The notes: generated by a model from the letters alone, not told the origin. Shown: positions 1 through 5,676, numbered from the stretch's first letter. The stretch: DNA of 6,490 bases from an uncultured bacterium (GCA_905215095.1 CAJMOL010000095.1:1-6490), one strand, 5' to 3'. A program made the numbers and translations.

Positions 1-768
1 GAATATCGGGACTGGCGCGGTGATGTCCAAGCAGATGTTTCTGATTTAGAGACATGCGCTTCGAATCTTGAGATTCAAGGCCTGGCCATTACGGCGATTG
101 ACTTTGTTAACCCCTGCGCCCGTTATTCGGAGGTCTCCTTTGAGCTCGGTGACGATGCGATTCACGCTCGTTTGATCGAGCCTGTCGGTCGTGCCCGAGT
201 GTCTGAGCGCGTGCCGCTGTGCCTGATGTTCCACGATATCGATCGGCCTGTGCGCGGCTGGCATCACATGACGAGATTTGCCGCCATGGGGTATGCCGTC
301 CTCGCGCTGGATGACGATGTTGCTGGTGCGGACGACCTGCAGCGGGGGATTTCTTCGCCCGCTTTTGTCGAGCGCGTCCGTTGGGGTTGCGCGCTGGCGA
401 AGGTGGCGCGCAATCTTGATGGCATGGACCCCGACCGCATCTTTGCATGGGGCGAGGGTCTTGGCGGCGGAGTCGCGCTGGCGGTTTCTGCTCTGGACGA
501 GCGGGGCCTTGCCTGCACGGCGGTTGCCAATCCGCTTCCTGGCGGCCTCGAGGCGCTGTCGTCTCGGGTGCGCGGATCGGTGCTCATGGGCACATCACTC
601 ATGGATGCCGTGAGCGATCCCAAGGGCCAGTTTGTCGTATTCAACGGTCTTGAGTGTGACCGGAGGCATATCATCTATGCCAAATACGCTCACGAGCGCA
701 TCAATGCGTTCGAAAACGAAGTCGTCGACTTTTTTAACCAAACGTTCTACTCGTGTTCTTTGGCCTAG
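1..768 (+). CDS. AXE1-family (acetylxylan esterase / cephalosporin-C deacetylase-like) alpha/beta hydrolase, 5' partial, catalytic serine missing
   Basis: The frame is open from base 1 to the TAG at 766-768, giving 255 residues; the start lies left of the window, and roughly 15-30 N-terminal residues are probably missing. The fold is recognisable: FHDIDRPVRGWHH (about residues 77-89) matches the oxyanion-loop region, MGYAVLALD (95-103) the following strand, and RIFAWGEGLGGG (146-157) the nucleophile elbow. SLMD (D202) and YAHE (H231) match the acid and histidine motifs, and their 29-residue spacing is that of B. subtilis Cah (D269, H298) as I remember it. The elbow, normally GGSQGG, reads GEGLGG, so the serine is glycine (codon 457-459). 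The usual FHGY oxyanion motif is FHDI, and about 40 residues between elbow and Asp are absent. Next to nan genes, an intact member could remove O-acetyl groups from sialic acids; this copy is probably not a serine esterase. A binding role or decay are alternatives. Family assignment is fairly sure, function is not. Confidence 0.72.
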   Translation, partial: EYRDWRGDVQADVSDLETCASNLEIQGLAITAIDFVNPCARYSEVSFELGDDAIHARLIEPVGRARVSERVPLCLMFHDIDRPVRGWHHMTRFAAMGYAVLALDDDVAGADDLQRGISSPAFVERVRWGCALAKVARNLDGMDPDRIFAWGEGLGGGVALAVSALDERGLACTAVANPLPGGLEALSSRVRGSVLMGTSLMDAVSDPKGQFVVFNGLECDRRHIIYAKYAHERINAFENEVVDFFNQTFYSCSLA

Positions 769-792
769 ACGGCCTGGACACTGCCAACAAGA

Positions 793-815
793 GTGGGCGG
801 CATAGGGCTGCCCAC
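793..815 (+). other. Small hairpin upstream of the nanA ribosome binding site
   Basis: GTGGGC (793-798) and GCCCAC (810-815) form a perfect 6-bp stem around an 11-nt loop in the 68-bp gap between the esterase-like gene and nanA. No T-tract follows, so it is not a standard intrinsic terminator. It lies 9 nt before AAGGAG and could affect mRNA processing or translation, but a stem this short may be chance. Confidence 0.35.
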
Positions 816-824
816 CAGACAACT

Positions 825-830
825 AAGGAG
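825..830 (+). promoter_or_regulatory. Ribosome binding site that fixes the nanA GTG start
   Basis: AAGGAG sits 6 nt before GTG at 837-839. The same frame is open upstream to an ATG-like position at 753, but that would overlap the esterase-like gene and add residues unlike the aldolase family, so the GTG is chosen. Confidence 0.85.
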
Positions 831-836
831 ATTCTT

Positions 837-1757
837 GTGGCAACTCAGAAATTCACCGGCGTTATCCCTCCCGTCGTTGTTCCCGATACCGAAGACCACC
901 AGCTCGATGTTGCCTCCTTTGAGCGCAGCATCAACCGCATGATCGATGCCGGCGTCGATGGCTTGTTCTTCCTGGGCTCCTCGGGCGAGGTCGTCTTCTC
1001 CACCGACGAGCGTCGCCGTCAGATCATCTCCGAGGCCGTCCGTATCGTCGACCACCGCGTTCCCGTTCTGGTCGGCATCATCGACACCGAGACCGAGCGC
1101 ATGATCGAGCACGGTAAGGTCGCTCAGGAGCTGGGCGCCGATGCGCTTGTCGCCACCTGCCCGTTCTATGCCCTGCAGGGCATGACCGAGGTCGAGGAGC
1201 ACTTCCGCATCCTGCACGAGGAACTCGACCTGCCCATCTTTGCCTATGACATCCCCGTGTGCGTCCACACCAAGCTCCCCTGGAAGCTCCTTGCCAAGCT
1301 CGGCGCCGAGGGCGTCCTGGCCGGCGTCAAGGATTCCTCGGGTGATGACATCTCGTTCCGCTACCTCGTTCAGGAGAACGAGAAGAACGGCCATCCGATG
1401 AGCATCCTCACCGGTCACGAGGTTGTTGTCGACGGCGCTTACCTCGGTGGTGCCGACGGCTCTGTCCCGGGTCTCGCTAACGTTGAGCCCGAGGGCTACG
1501 TGCGTCAGTGGAAGGCCGCTCAGGCTGGTGACTGGGCTACCGTCAAGGCCGAGCAGGATCGCCTCAATGAGATTTCGCACATCTGGGATGTCACCTCGGG
1601 CGTCCAGGGTTATGCCGGTGGCGTCGGCGCCTTCAAGACCGCTATGAACCTCATGGGCATCTTCGACAGCCCGACCATGCCGCGCCCGGTGAAGGCCATG
1701 ACCGGCGAGAACGTCGAGGCGATTAAGAAGGTCCTCCAGGACAACGGTCTCCTGTAA
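837..1757 (+). CDS. nanA: N-acetylneuraminate lyase-type aldolase (DapA/NAL family)
   Basis: This 306-residue class I aldolase of the DHDPS/NAL TIM-barrel family would cleave N-acetylneuraminate to pyruvate and N-acetylmannosamine in the cytoplasm. GLFFLGSSGE (42-51) is the pyruvate-binding motif, normally GSTGE or GTTGE. Tyr137 (in AYDIP) and Lys165 (in GVKDSSGD) are the catalytic tyrosine and Schiff-base lysine; both fall at the residue numbers of E. coli NanA as I remember them. The Arg after YNxP that marks true dihydrodipicolinate synthases is Cys142 here, which argues against lysine biosynthesis. Length is normal for the family. The YD instead of YN and the SSGE motif are divergent, so substrate is inferred mainly from the neighbours nanK and nanE. 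It starts at GTG with AAGGAG 6 nt upstream. The TAA stop lies in the first bases of a large inverted repeat. Other 2-keto acid aldolase activities are possible. Confidence 0.83.
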   Translation: MATQKFTGVIPPVVVPDTEDHQLDVASFERSINRMIDAGVDGLFFLGSSGEVVFSTDERRRQIISEAVRIVDHRVPVLVGIIDTETERMIEHGKVAQELGADALVATCPFYALQGMTEVEEHFRILHEELDLPIFAYDIPVCVHTKLPWKLLAKLGAEGVLAGVKDSSGDDISFRYLVQENEKNGHPMSILTGHEVVVDGAYLGGADGSVPGLANVEPEGYVRQWKAAQAGDWATVKAEQDRLNEISHIWDVTSGVQGYAGGVGAFKTAMNLMGIFDSPTMPRPVKAMTGENVEAIKKVLQDNGLL

Positions 1758-1862
1758 AGATTCCCCAGGCACCCGATCTTGGGGCTCAAGTGGTCGGGCG
1801 TGACCCATTAGGTCAACGCCCGACCACTTTCACCCCAACCTCGGGCACCTGGGAAACCTTTA
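1755..1862. repeat. 108-bp imperfect inverted repeat with TA ends, MITE-like
   Basis: The two arms align without a gap from 1756-1801 to 1816-1861, with 37 of 46 positions complementary. The inner part AAGTGGTCGGGCGT (1788-1801) is perfect, and GACC/GGTC (1802-1805/1811-1814) extends it past a one-base bulge to the 5-nt loop CATTA. The outer ends read TAAAG and CTTTA, so the element is bordered by TA on both sides and supplies the nanA stop codon. Five of the nine mismatches are A/C pairs that become G-U pairs in minus-strand RNA, so the fold is better on the strand opposite the operon. No T-tract follows on the + strand. This suggests an inserted miniature element rather than an operon terminator, although it may stabilise or attenuate the mRNA. 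The pairing is directly visible; the mobile origin is inferred. Confidence 0.7.
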
Positions 1863-1915
1863 TCATGCTGCGGCGATAACACCGCCTTCATTTCCTGTAG
1901 TTGTTTTTATCTCCT

Positions 1916-1921
1916 AAGGAG
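1916..1921 (+). promoter_or_regulatory. Ribosome binding site that fixes the nanK start
   Basis: AAGGAG lies 6 nt before ATG 1928-1930. An in-frame TTG at 1901 precedes this site and would place AAGGAG inside the gene, so the ATG is preferred; it also starts the protein just before the ROK phosphate-binding motif. Confidence 0.85.
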
Positions 1922-1927
1922 AACGAC

Positions 1928-2893
1928 ATGGAGAACAAGTACGTCTGCTCTGTCGACATCGGCGGAACTAAGATCGCGACCGCCATTATGGAGTACCCGG
2001 CTGACGGCAGCGTGCCCCATCCCGTATTTGAGGCCGAGGTTCCTACTGAGGCCCAGGAGGGCGGCGAGGCCGTCTTCCAGCGTATCGAGGCGTCCATCAA
2101 GGCCGCTCTTGAGGCGAATCCCGATGTCGAGGTTCTCGGTGTCGGTATCGGTGCCGCAGGCGTCGTCGATCCCAAGACGGGCGCCATCGCGTATGCCAAC
2201 GAGATCATGCCCGGCTGGTCCGGCGTTCAGTTGGGGCCGCGTCTGCGCGAGGACCTTGGTCTCCCCGTTGCCGTTGTGGGCGACGTGCAGGCTCATGCTC
2301 TGGGCGAGGCCCACTGGGGCGTCGGCAAAGGCAAGTTCTCCGTTTTGTGCTTGGGCATCGGCACGGGCATCGGCGGCGCATATGTCGAGAACGGCCGTGT
2401 GATGCAGGGCTTCCATGGTGCTGCCGGTCATATGGGCCACATCGAGTGCTCGGCTGCCGCCGGTATTCCCTGCGCCTGCGGGCGTTCCGGTCATCTTGAG
2501 TCGGTTGCTTCGGGCACTTCCATTGGTCGTATGTACGATGAGCGCTTTGGCCGCGTCGACCCCAGCCGTCCTTCGGTCGGTCGCGACGTGAACGACCTGT
2601 GCCGTGCGGGCGACGCAAAGGCGACCGAGGTCATCCATGACGCCGGCTTTGCGCTGGGCGCCAGCTTGGGCTCGCTTGCCAACATCTTGGATCCCGAGGT
2701 TATCGTGCTTTCGGGAGGTGTGATTCACCAGGGTCCCGATTGGCGTTCGCAGACGTGGAAGGATTCGGTGCACGAGGGCTATGCCAGCCAGGCGCTCGAT
2801 CCGCTTCAGGACACGCCGATCCTCATCGGTTCTCTGGAGGGCGATGCTCCGCTCATCGGTGCCGCCGAACACCTTCTTGCGTCGTTGAAGTAA
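1928..2893 (+). CDS. nanK: ROK-family N-acetylmannosamine kinase
   Basis: This 321-residue ROK sugar kinase would phosphorylate ManNAc to ManNAc-6-phosphate with ATP, the second step of Neu5Ac use. VDIGGTKIA (9-17) is the N-terminal phosphate-binding loop, Asp119 in VGDVQAHALGE the probable catalytic base, and LGIGTGIGGAYV (142-153) the second ATP loop. GAAGHMGHIE (164-173) and CACGRSGHLE (182-191) form the substrate and zinc region. Most ROK glucokinases have AGE(I/F)GH here; the AGHxGH form matches my memory of E. coli NanK and supports a ManNAc kinase. The zinc set appears to be His171, Cys182, Cys184 and His189, the last usually a Cys. LSGGVI (261-266) is the C-terminal ROK segment. There is no N-terminal helix-turn-helix, so it is a kinase and not a ROK repressor. 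It lies between nanA and nanE, each gap holding a large palindrome. A glucokinase or fructokinase is the main alternative. Confidence 0.85.
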   Translation: MENKYVCSVDIGGTKIATAIMEYPADGSVPHPVFEAEVPTEAQEGGEAVFQRIEASIKAALEANPDVEVLGVGIGAAGVVDPKTGAIAYANEIMPGWSGVQLGPRLREDLGLPVAVVGDVQAHALGEAHWGVGKGKFSVLCLGIGTGIGGAYVENGRVMQGFHGAAGHMGHIECSAAAGIPCACGRSGHLESVASGTSIGRMYDERFGRVDPSRPSVGRDVNDLCRAGDAKATEVIHDAGFALGASLGSLANILDPEVIVLSGGVIHQGPDWRSQTWKDSVHEGYASQALDPLQDTPILIGSLEGDAPLIGAAEHLLASLK

Positions 2894-2910
2894 ACATAAC
2901 TACCAAGTGC

Positions 2911-3015
2911 GCCTTCTGAGGTGCCGCAGATTGACGTGAAAGAGGAGCGAAGCGTACTTCGGTACGCGAGCGACGGTTTGAACGTCAAGGTGCGGTGTCT
3001 CAGAAGGCTGTTTTT
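2911..3015 (+). repeat. 98-bp nested palindrome with cUUCGg tetraloop and T5 tail, terminator-like, between nanK and nanE
   Basis: The outer stem GCCTTCTGAG (2911-2920) / CTCAGAAGGC (2999-3008) is perfect. It continues as GTGCCGCA (2921-2928) against TGCGGTGT (2991-2998), fully paired in + strand RNA if three G-U pairs are allowed. A further stem is TTGACGT (2931-2937) / ACGTCAA (2982-2988). The centre is GCGTAC (2952-2957), loop TTCG, GTACGC (2962-2967), a very stable tetraloop type. GAGCGA occurs on both sides of the centre (2945-2950, 2968-2973). T5 follows at 3011-3015, two bases after the outer stem, as in an intrinsic terminator. The G-U pairs fit a structure working as + strand RNA. 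It could lower nanE expression, protect the nanK mRNA end, or be a dispersed palindromic element. Confidence 0.72.
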
Positions 3016-3034
3016 GAGAAAGGTTGAGTCGAAC

Positions 3035-3721
3035 ATGACCGTTGATCCTTTGATTCAATCCCTGAAGGGTAAGCTCGTCGTGAGCGTTCAGGCGTATATG
3101 GGCGAGCCGCTTCGTACGCCCGAGACCATGGCTCAAATGTCTCGCGCTTGCGAACTCGGCGGCGCCGCCGCCATTCGCTGCCAGGGTCTTGCCGACATTG
3201 CCGCCATTAAGGGTCGCTGTGAGGTACCTGTTATCGGCCTGTGGAAGGATGGGCACGAGGGCGTTTACATCACGCCGACGCTGCGTCACGCTCGTGCCTG
3301 CGTTGCTGCCGGTGCCGACATCGTGGCAATTGATGCCACTGATCGCCCACGTCCCGATGGCAAGACCGTCGAGGACACCTTCCGTCCGCTGCACGAGGAG
3401 GGCGTGCTCCTGATGGCGGATTGTGCCACCATCGAGGACATTCGCCGTGCGGTTGATATGGGCTTTGACCTGGTATCCACTACGCTTTCTCACGGTGTCG
3501 CCGCCATCGACTGCACCATGGCCGATGGCCCTGATCTGCCGCTCCTGCGTCAGGCGACCGAGGAATTCCCCGGCCTTCCCATCATTTGCGAGGGTCGCGT
3601 GCATACGCCCGAGGAGGCTCGCGCCGCGATCGATGCTGGCGCCTGGGCCGTTGTCGTCGGCACCGCCATCACGCACCCCACGAGTATTACGAGTTGGTTC
3701 AAGGCTGCGCTTGAGGCGTAA
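3035..3721 (+). CDS. nanE: N-acetylmannosamine-6-phosphate 2-epimerase
   Basis: This 228-residue TIM-barrel protein of the NanE family would convert ManNAc-6-phosphate to GlcNAc-6-phosphate, which NagA and NagB could feed to fructose-6-phosphate. LKGKLVVSVQAYMGEPL (10-26) is the first strand with its conserved SVQA. Lys71 (GLWKDGHEG) and Glu186 (CEGRVHTPEEA) correspond to the catalytic Lys/Glu pair known for NanE, and AIDATDRPRPDG (98-109) is the family signature. LLMADCATIED (125-135), VSTTLS (147-152) and VVVGTAITHP (206-215) complete the barrel and phosphate site. Length is typical and no key residue is missing. The start is ATG 3035 with a weak AAAGG 11 nt upstream; the same frame is open back to 2921, but that region lies in the palindrome. 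Function is confident because the whole sequence follows the family. Confidence 0.95.
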   Translation: MTVDPLIQSLKGKLVVSVQAYMGEPLRTPETMAQMSRACELGGAAAIRCQGLADIAAIKGRCEVPVIGLWKDGHEGVYITPTLRHARACVAAGADIVAIDATDRPRPDGKTVEDTFRPLHEEGVLLMADCATIEDIRRAVDMGFDLVSTTLSHGVAAIDCTMADGPDLPLLRQATEEFPGLPIICEGRVHTPEEARAAIDAGAWAVVVGTAITHPTSITSWFKAALEA

Positions 3722-3731
3722 GACAGGCCTC

Positions 3732-3754
3732 GTATCCGCTTGGGGCGGTATACT
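3732..3754 (+). promoter_or_regulatory. Possible -10 box embedded in an operator-like palindrome
   Basis: TATACT (3749-3754) is one base from the sigma-70-type -10 consensus. It overlaps an inverted repeat, GTATCCGC (3732-3739) against GCGG-T-ATAC (3745-3753), with a 5-nt spacer and one bulged base. No convincing -35 box is seen 16-18 bp upstream. If active, it would start a transcript near 3761, just ahead of the terminator hairpin, so it could serve rapZ-whiA. The palindrome is visible; promoter and operator roles are tentative. Confidence 0.35.
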
Positions 3755-3772
3755 CAATAAAGGCAATTGATC

Positions 3773-3808
3773 GCGCGGGATCCGCTGGCCGGGTCCCGCG
3801 CTTGTTTT
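3773..3808 (+). terminator. Intrinsic terminator after nanE, ending at the rapZ ribosome binding site
   Basis: GCGCGGGATCC (3773-3783) pairs with GGGTCCCGCGC (3791-3801) over 11 bp including one U-G pair, with a 7-nt loop, followed directly by TTGTTTT (3802-3808). This is the strongest terminator shape in the window and fits the end of the nan operon. Its T-tract touches AGGAGG of rapZ (3809-3814), so no promoter fits between terminator and rapZ. The rapZ message must read through it or start upstream of it, so the hairpin may act as an attenuator. Confidence 0.85.
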
Positions 3809-3819
3809 AGGAGGCACAC

Positions 3820-4740
3820 ATGCAAAAGGGAGATGCCATGGATGCGGCGGAGCGCTCGGAGCGCATCCCCGATATCGTCATCATCACCGGAATGTCCGGA
3901 TCGGGCCGCACACAGGCCATGCACGTGTTCGAGGACATGGGCTATTTTTGCATCGATAACCTGCCTCCGCGTCTGATCGCCCAGCTTGCCGAACTCGTCG
4001 GCATCAATACGGGCGTGGGCAGGCATCTTGCCGTCACCTGCGACCTGCGCAGCCAGGGCTTGTTCGATGAGCTGCTCGATGCCGTTGCCGCGCTCGAGGA
4101 GCGCGAGATGAGCTGTGACATCGTGTTTCTCGAGGCCTCTGACGAGGTGCTGATCCGTCGTTATAGCGAAAACCGCCGCCGCCATCCCATTGCCAAGCCG
4201 GGGGAGACTACGGCCGATGCGATTCAGCGCGAGCGCCTGCAGCTGCAGGGCGTTCGCGACCGAGCTGACATGATTATCGATACGAGCCGCCTGCGCACCT
4301 CTGCCCTACGCAACAAATTGCGCATGGCGTTCTCCGAGTTGTCCGACCAGCAGCTCATGGACGTTCACGTGTTCTCGTTTGGCTTTAAGCACGGCATGCC
4401 CGTCGAAGCGGATATTATGATCGACGTCCGCTTCCTGCCCAATCCGTTCTACGATCCCGAGATGCGCACGATGACCGGTCTCGATAAAAAGGTCTCCGAT
4501 TTTGTTCTGGACCATCCCAAGACGCAGGAGTTTTGGAAGGCTTGGACACAGCTGCTCGATACGGTCATGCCCGGTTATATCGCGGAGGGTAAGCCGCAGC
4601 TTTCTATCGCCATCGGCTGCACGGGCGGCCAGCACCGCAGCGTTGCCATTGCCGAGGCCACGGCCCGTTACCTGGAAGGCGCTCAGTATCATGTGAGCAT
4701 CTCCCACCGCGACCTGTCGCGCGCCAACACGAAGGCATAG
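3820..4740 (+). CDS. rapZ: RapZ/YvcJ-family P-loop protein (RNase adapter, nucleotide-binding)
   Basis: This 306-residue protein carries a Walker A motif GMSGSGRT (24-31), the family segment EDMGYFCIDNLPP (38-50), FLEASDEVLIRRYSENRRRHP (103-123), the DTSRL motif (154-158), SFGFKHGMP (186-194), DVRFLPNPFY (202-211) and the C-terminal GCTGGQHRSVAIAE (266-279). The Walker lysine is Arg30, which I recall as usual in actinobacterial members. In E. coli the family senses glucosamine-6-phosphate and directs small RNAs to RNase E; in Gram-positive bacteria the role is less clear and ATP/GTP hydrolysis has been described. The start at 3820 has AGGAGG 5 nt upstream; ATG 3838 with GGGAG 5 nt upstream is a real alternative that removes 6 residues. 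whiA follows after 6 bp, so the two are probably one transcript. yvcK, often found between them, is absent. Confidence 0.93.
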   Translation: MQKGDAMDAAERSERIPDIVIITGMSGSGRTQAMHVFEDMGYFCIDNLPPRLIAQLAELVGINTGVGRHLAVTCDLRSQGLFDELLDAVAALEEREMSCDIVFLEASDEVLIRRYSENRRRHPIAKPGETTADAIQRERLQLQGVRDRADMIIDTSRLRTSALRNKLRMAFSELSDQQLMDVHVFSFGFKHGMPVEADIMIDVRFLPNPFYDPEMRTMTGLDKKVSDFVLDHPKTQEFWKAWTQLLDTVMPGYIAEGKPQLSIAIGCTGGQHRSVAIAEATARYLEGAQYHVSISHRDLSRANTKA

Positions 4741-4746
4741 GCCTGC

Positions 4747-5676
4747 ATGTCGTTTACCGCTGAGGTGCGCGACGAGCTTGCGCGCTGCGAACCCGAATGT
4801 GAATACTGCGATTTGTCGACGCTTGCCGCCCTGACGCGTGTGAGCGGTACACTTTCGCTGGCTGGCTCCGGGCGGTATCGTTTGACGGTCGCGACCGAGA
4901 CGGGTGCCGTCGCGCGCACGATGATCACACTGACGCATCGCATCCTTAAGCTCAAAACGGAATTCACCGTTCGTAAATCGGTCTTGCATAAGGTCCGTAA
5001 CTATCTCATTACCCTGCCCGATCAACCCGACCTGGACAAGGCTCTGGTGCTGCTGGGCATTCTCGACCGCAGGGGAGGGCTCGTCGCTGGTGTTCCCCGG
5101 CACATCGTTGCCCGTCCCTGCTGCAGGCTTGCCTATATCCGCGGCGCGCTCATCGCGGGCGGCTTCGTGGCCGATCCACGCGGCGATTTTCATTTGGAGA
5201 TCGCGGTGCAGGGCGAGCAATATGCCAAGGGGCTTTGCGATCTGTTGGAGCAGATTGGGGTCCATGCTCGTGTTAATGCGCGGCGGGGGTCATATGCCGT
5301 GTACATTAAGAGCGCCGAGGAGATCGAGCAGCTCCTAAAGCTGGTCGGCGCCAAGCGCAGCGTTGCCGAGATCGAGGAAGCGCGCGCGGTCAAATTGGTT
5401 AAGAACGACGTAAACCGTCGCGTGAACGCCGAGCTCGCCAACCAGACCAGAAGCGCCGGTGCCGCCCAGCATCAGCTTGCGTTGATCGATGAGCTCGAGC
5501 AGCGTGGCCTTCGCGATGCGCTTCCGGATGCCTTGGCGGTCTTTTGCGACCTGCGCGAGCGCTATCCCGATCTGTCGCTGCGTGATTTGGGGGAGATGGC
5601 TGACCCTCCCTTGTCGAAGTCAGCCCTCTACCATCGTGTTTTACGGCTTGAAAAGCTCATTGAAGCAAACAGGTAG
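4747..5676 (+). CDS. whiA: WhiA-type DNA-binding protein (sporulation/cell-division regulator family)
   Basis: The 309-residue product has the WhiA layout. The N-terminal region (about 1-100) begins SFTAEVRDELA and contains CEPECEYCDLSTLAAL. The degenerate LAGLIDADG homing-endonuclease-like domain (about 125-225) has YIRGALIAGGFVADP (130-144), HLEIAV and GSYAVYIKSAEEIEQLL. The C-terminal helix-turn-helix includes LSLRDLGEMADPPLSKSALYHR (276-297). The domain is known as a DNA-binding regulator without nuclease activity: it is needed for sporulation septation in Streptomyces and affects division in Bacillus. In a non-sporulating gut actinobacterium a role in cell division or growth is more likely, but this is inference. 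ATG 4747 lies 6 bp after the rapZ stop, with GAAGG (4731-4735) 11 nt upstream inside the end of rapZ, consistent with coupled translation. Length and motifs are complete. Confidence 0.95.
   Translation: MSFTAEVRDELARCEPECEYCDLSTLAALTRVSGTLSLAGSGRYRLTVATETGAVARTMITLTHRILKLKTEFTVRKSVLHKVRNYLITLPDQPDLDKALVLLGILDRRGGLVAGVPRHIVARPCCRLAYIRGALIAGGFVADPRGDFHLEIAVQGEQYAKGLCDLLEQIGVHARVNARRGSYAVYIKSAEEIEQLLKLVGAKRSVAEIEEARAVKLVKNDVNRRVNAELANQTRSAGAAQHQLALIDELEQRGLRDALPDALAVFCDLRERYPDLSLRDLGEMADPPLSKSALYHRVLRLEKLIEANR

Noticed and set aside
753..836. Upstream extension of nanA to 753
   Set aside because: It would overlap the esterase-like gene, and the ribosome binding site at 825-830 points to GTG 837, where the protein begins to look like the aldolase family.
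765..1808. Long 347-codon open frame on the minus strand opposite nanA
   Set aside because: It is a shadow of nanA caused by GC-rich codon bias; the composition is repetitive in Asp, Gly, Val and Leu, no family is recognisable, and the plus strand shows clear catalytic motifs.
1860..1886. Short repeats TTATC/GATAA and GGCG/CGCC upstream of nanK
   Set aside because: Stems of 4-5 bp are expected by chance, no T-tract follows directly, and no promoter boxes match well.
1907..2872. Long minus-strand open frame opposite nanK
   Set aside because: It lacks family motifs and lies wholly over a well-supported ROK kinase, so it is a codon-bias shadow.
2921..3034. Upstream extension of nanE to 2921
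   Set aside because: It would translate the palindrome into unrelated sequence; the family begins near ATG 3035.
2900..3817. 305-codon minus-strand frame covering nanE and both flanking hairpins
   Set aside because: It reads through a palindrome and a terminator, has no recognisable domain, and overlaps a confident nanE.
5085..5205. LAGLIDADG-like signal in whiA as a homing endonuclease or intein
   Set aside because: The degenerate domain is a normal part of WhiA proteins, with the helix-turn-helix following it in the usual order; there is no interruption of a host gene.
4306..5265. 319-codon minus-strand frame across the rapZ-whiA junction
   Set aside because: It spans the ends of two confident plus-strand genes and resembles no family; a shadow frame.
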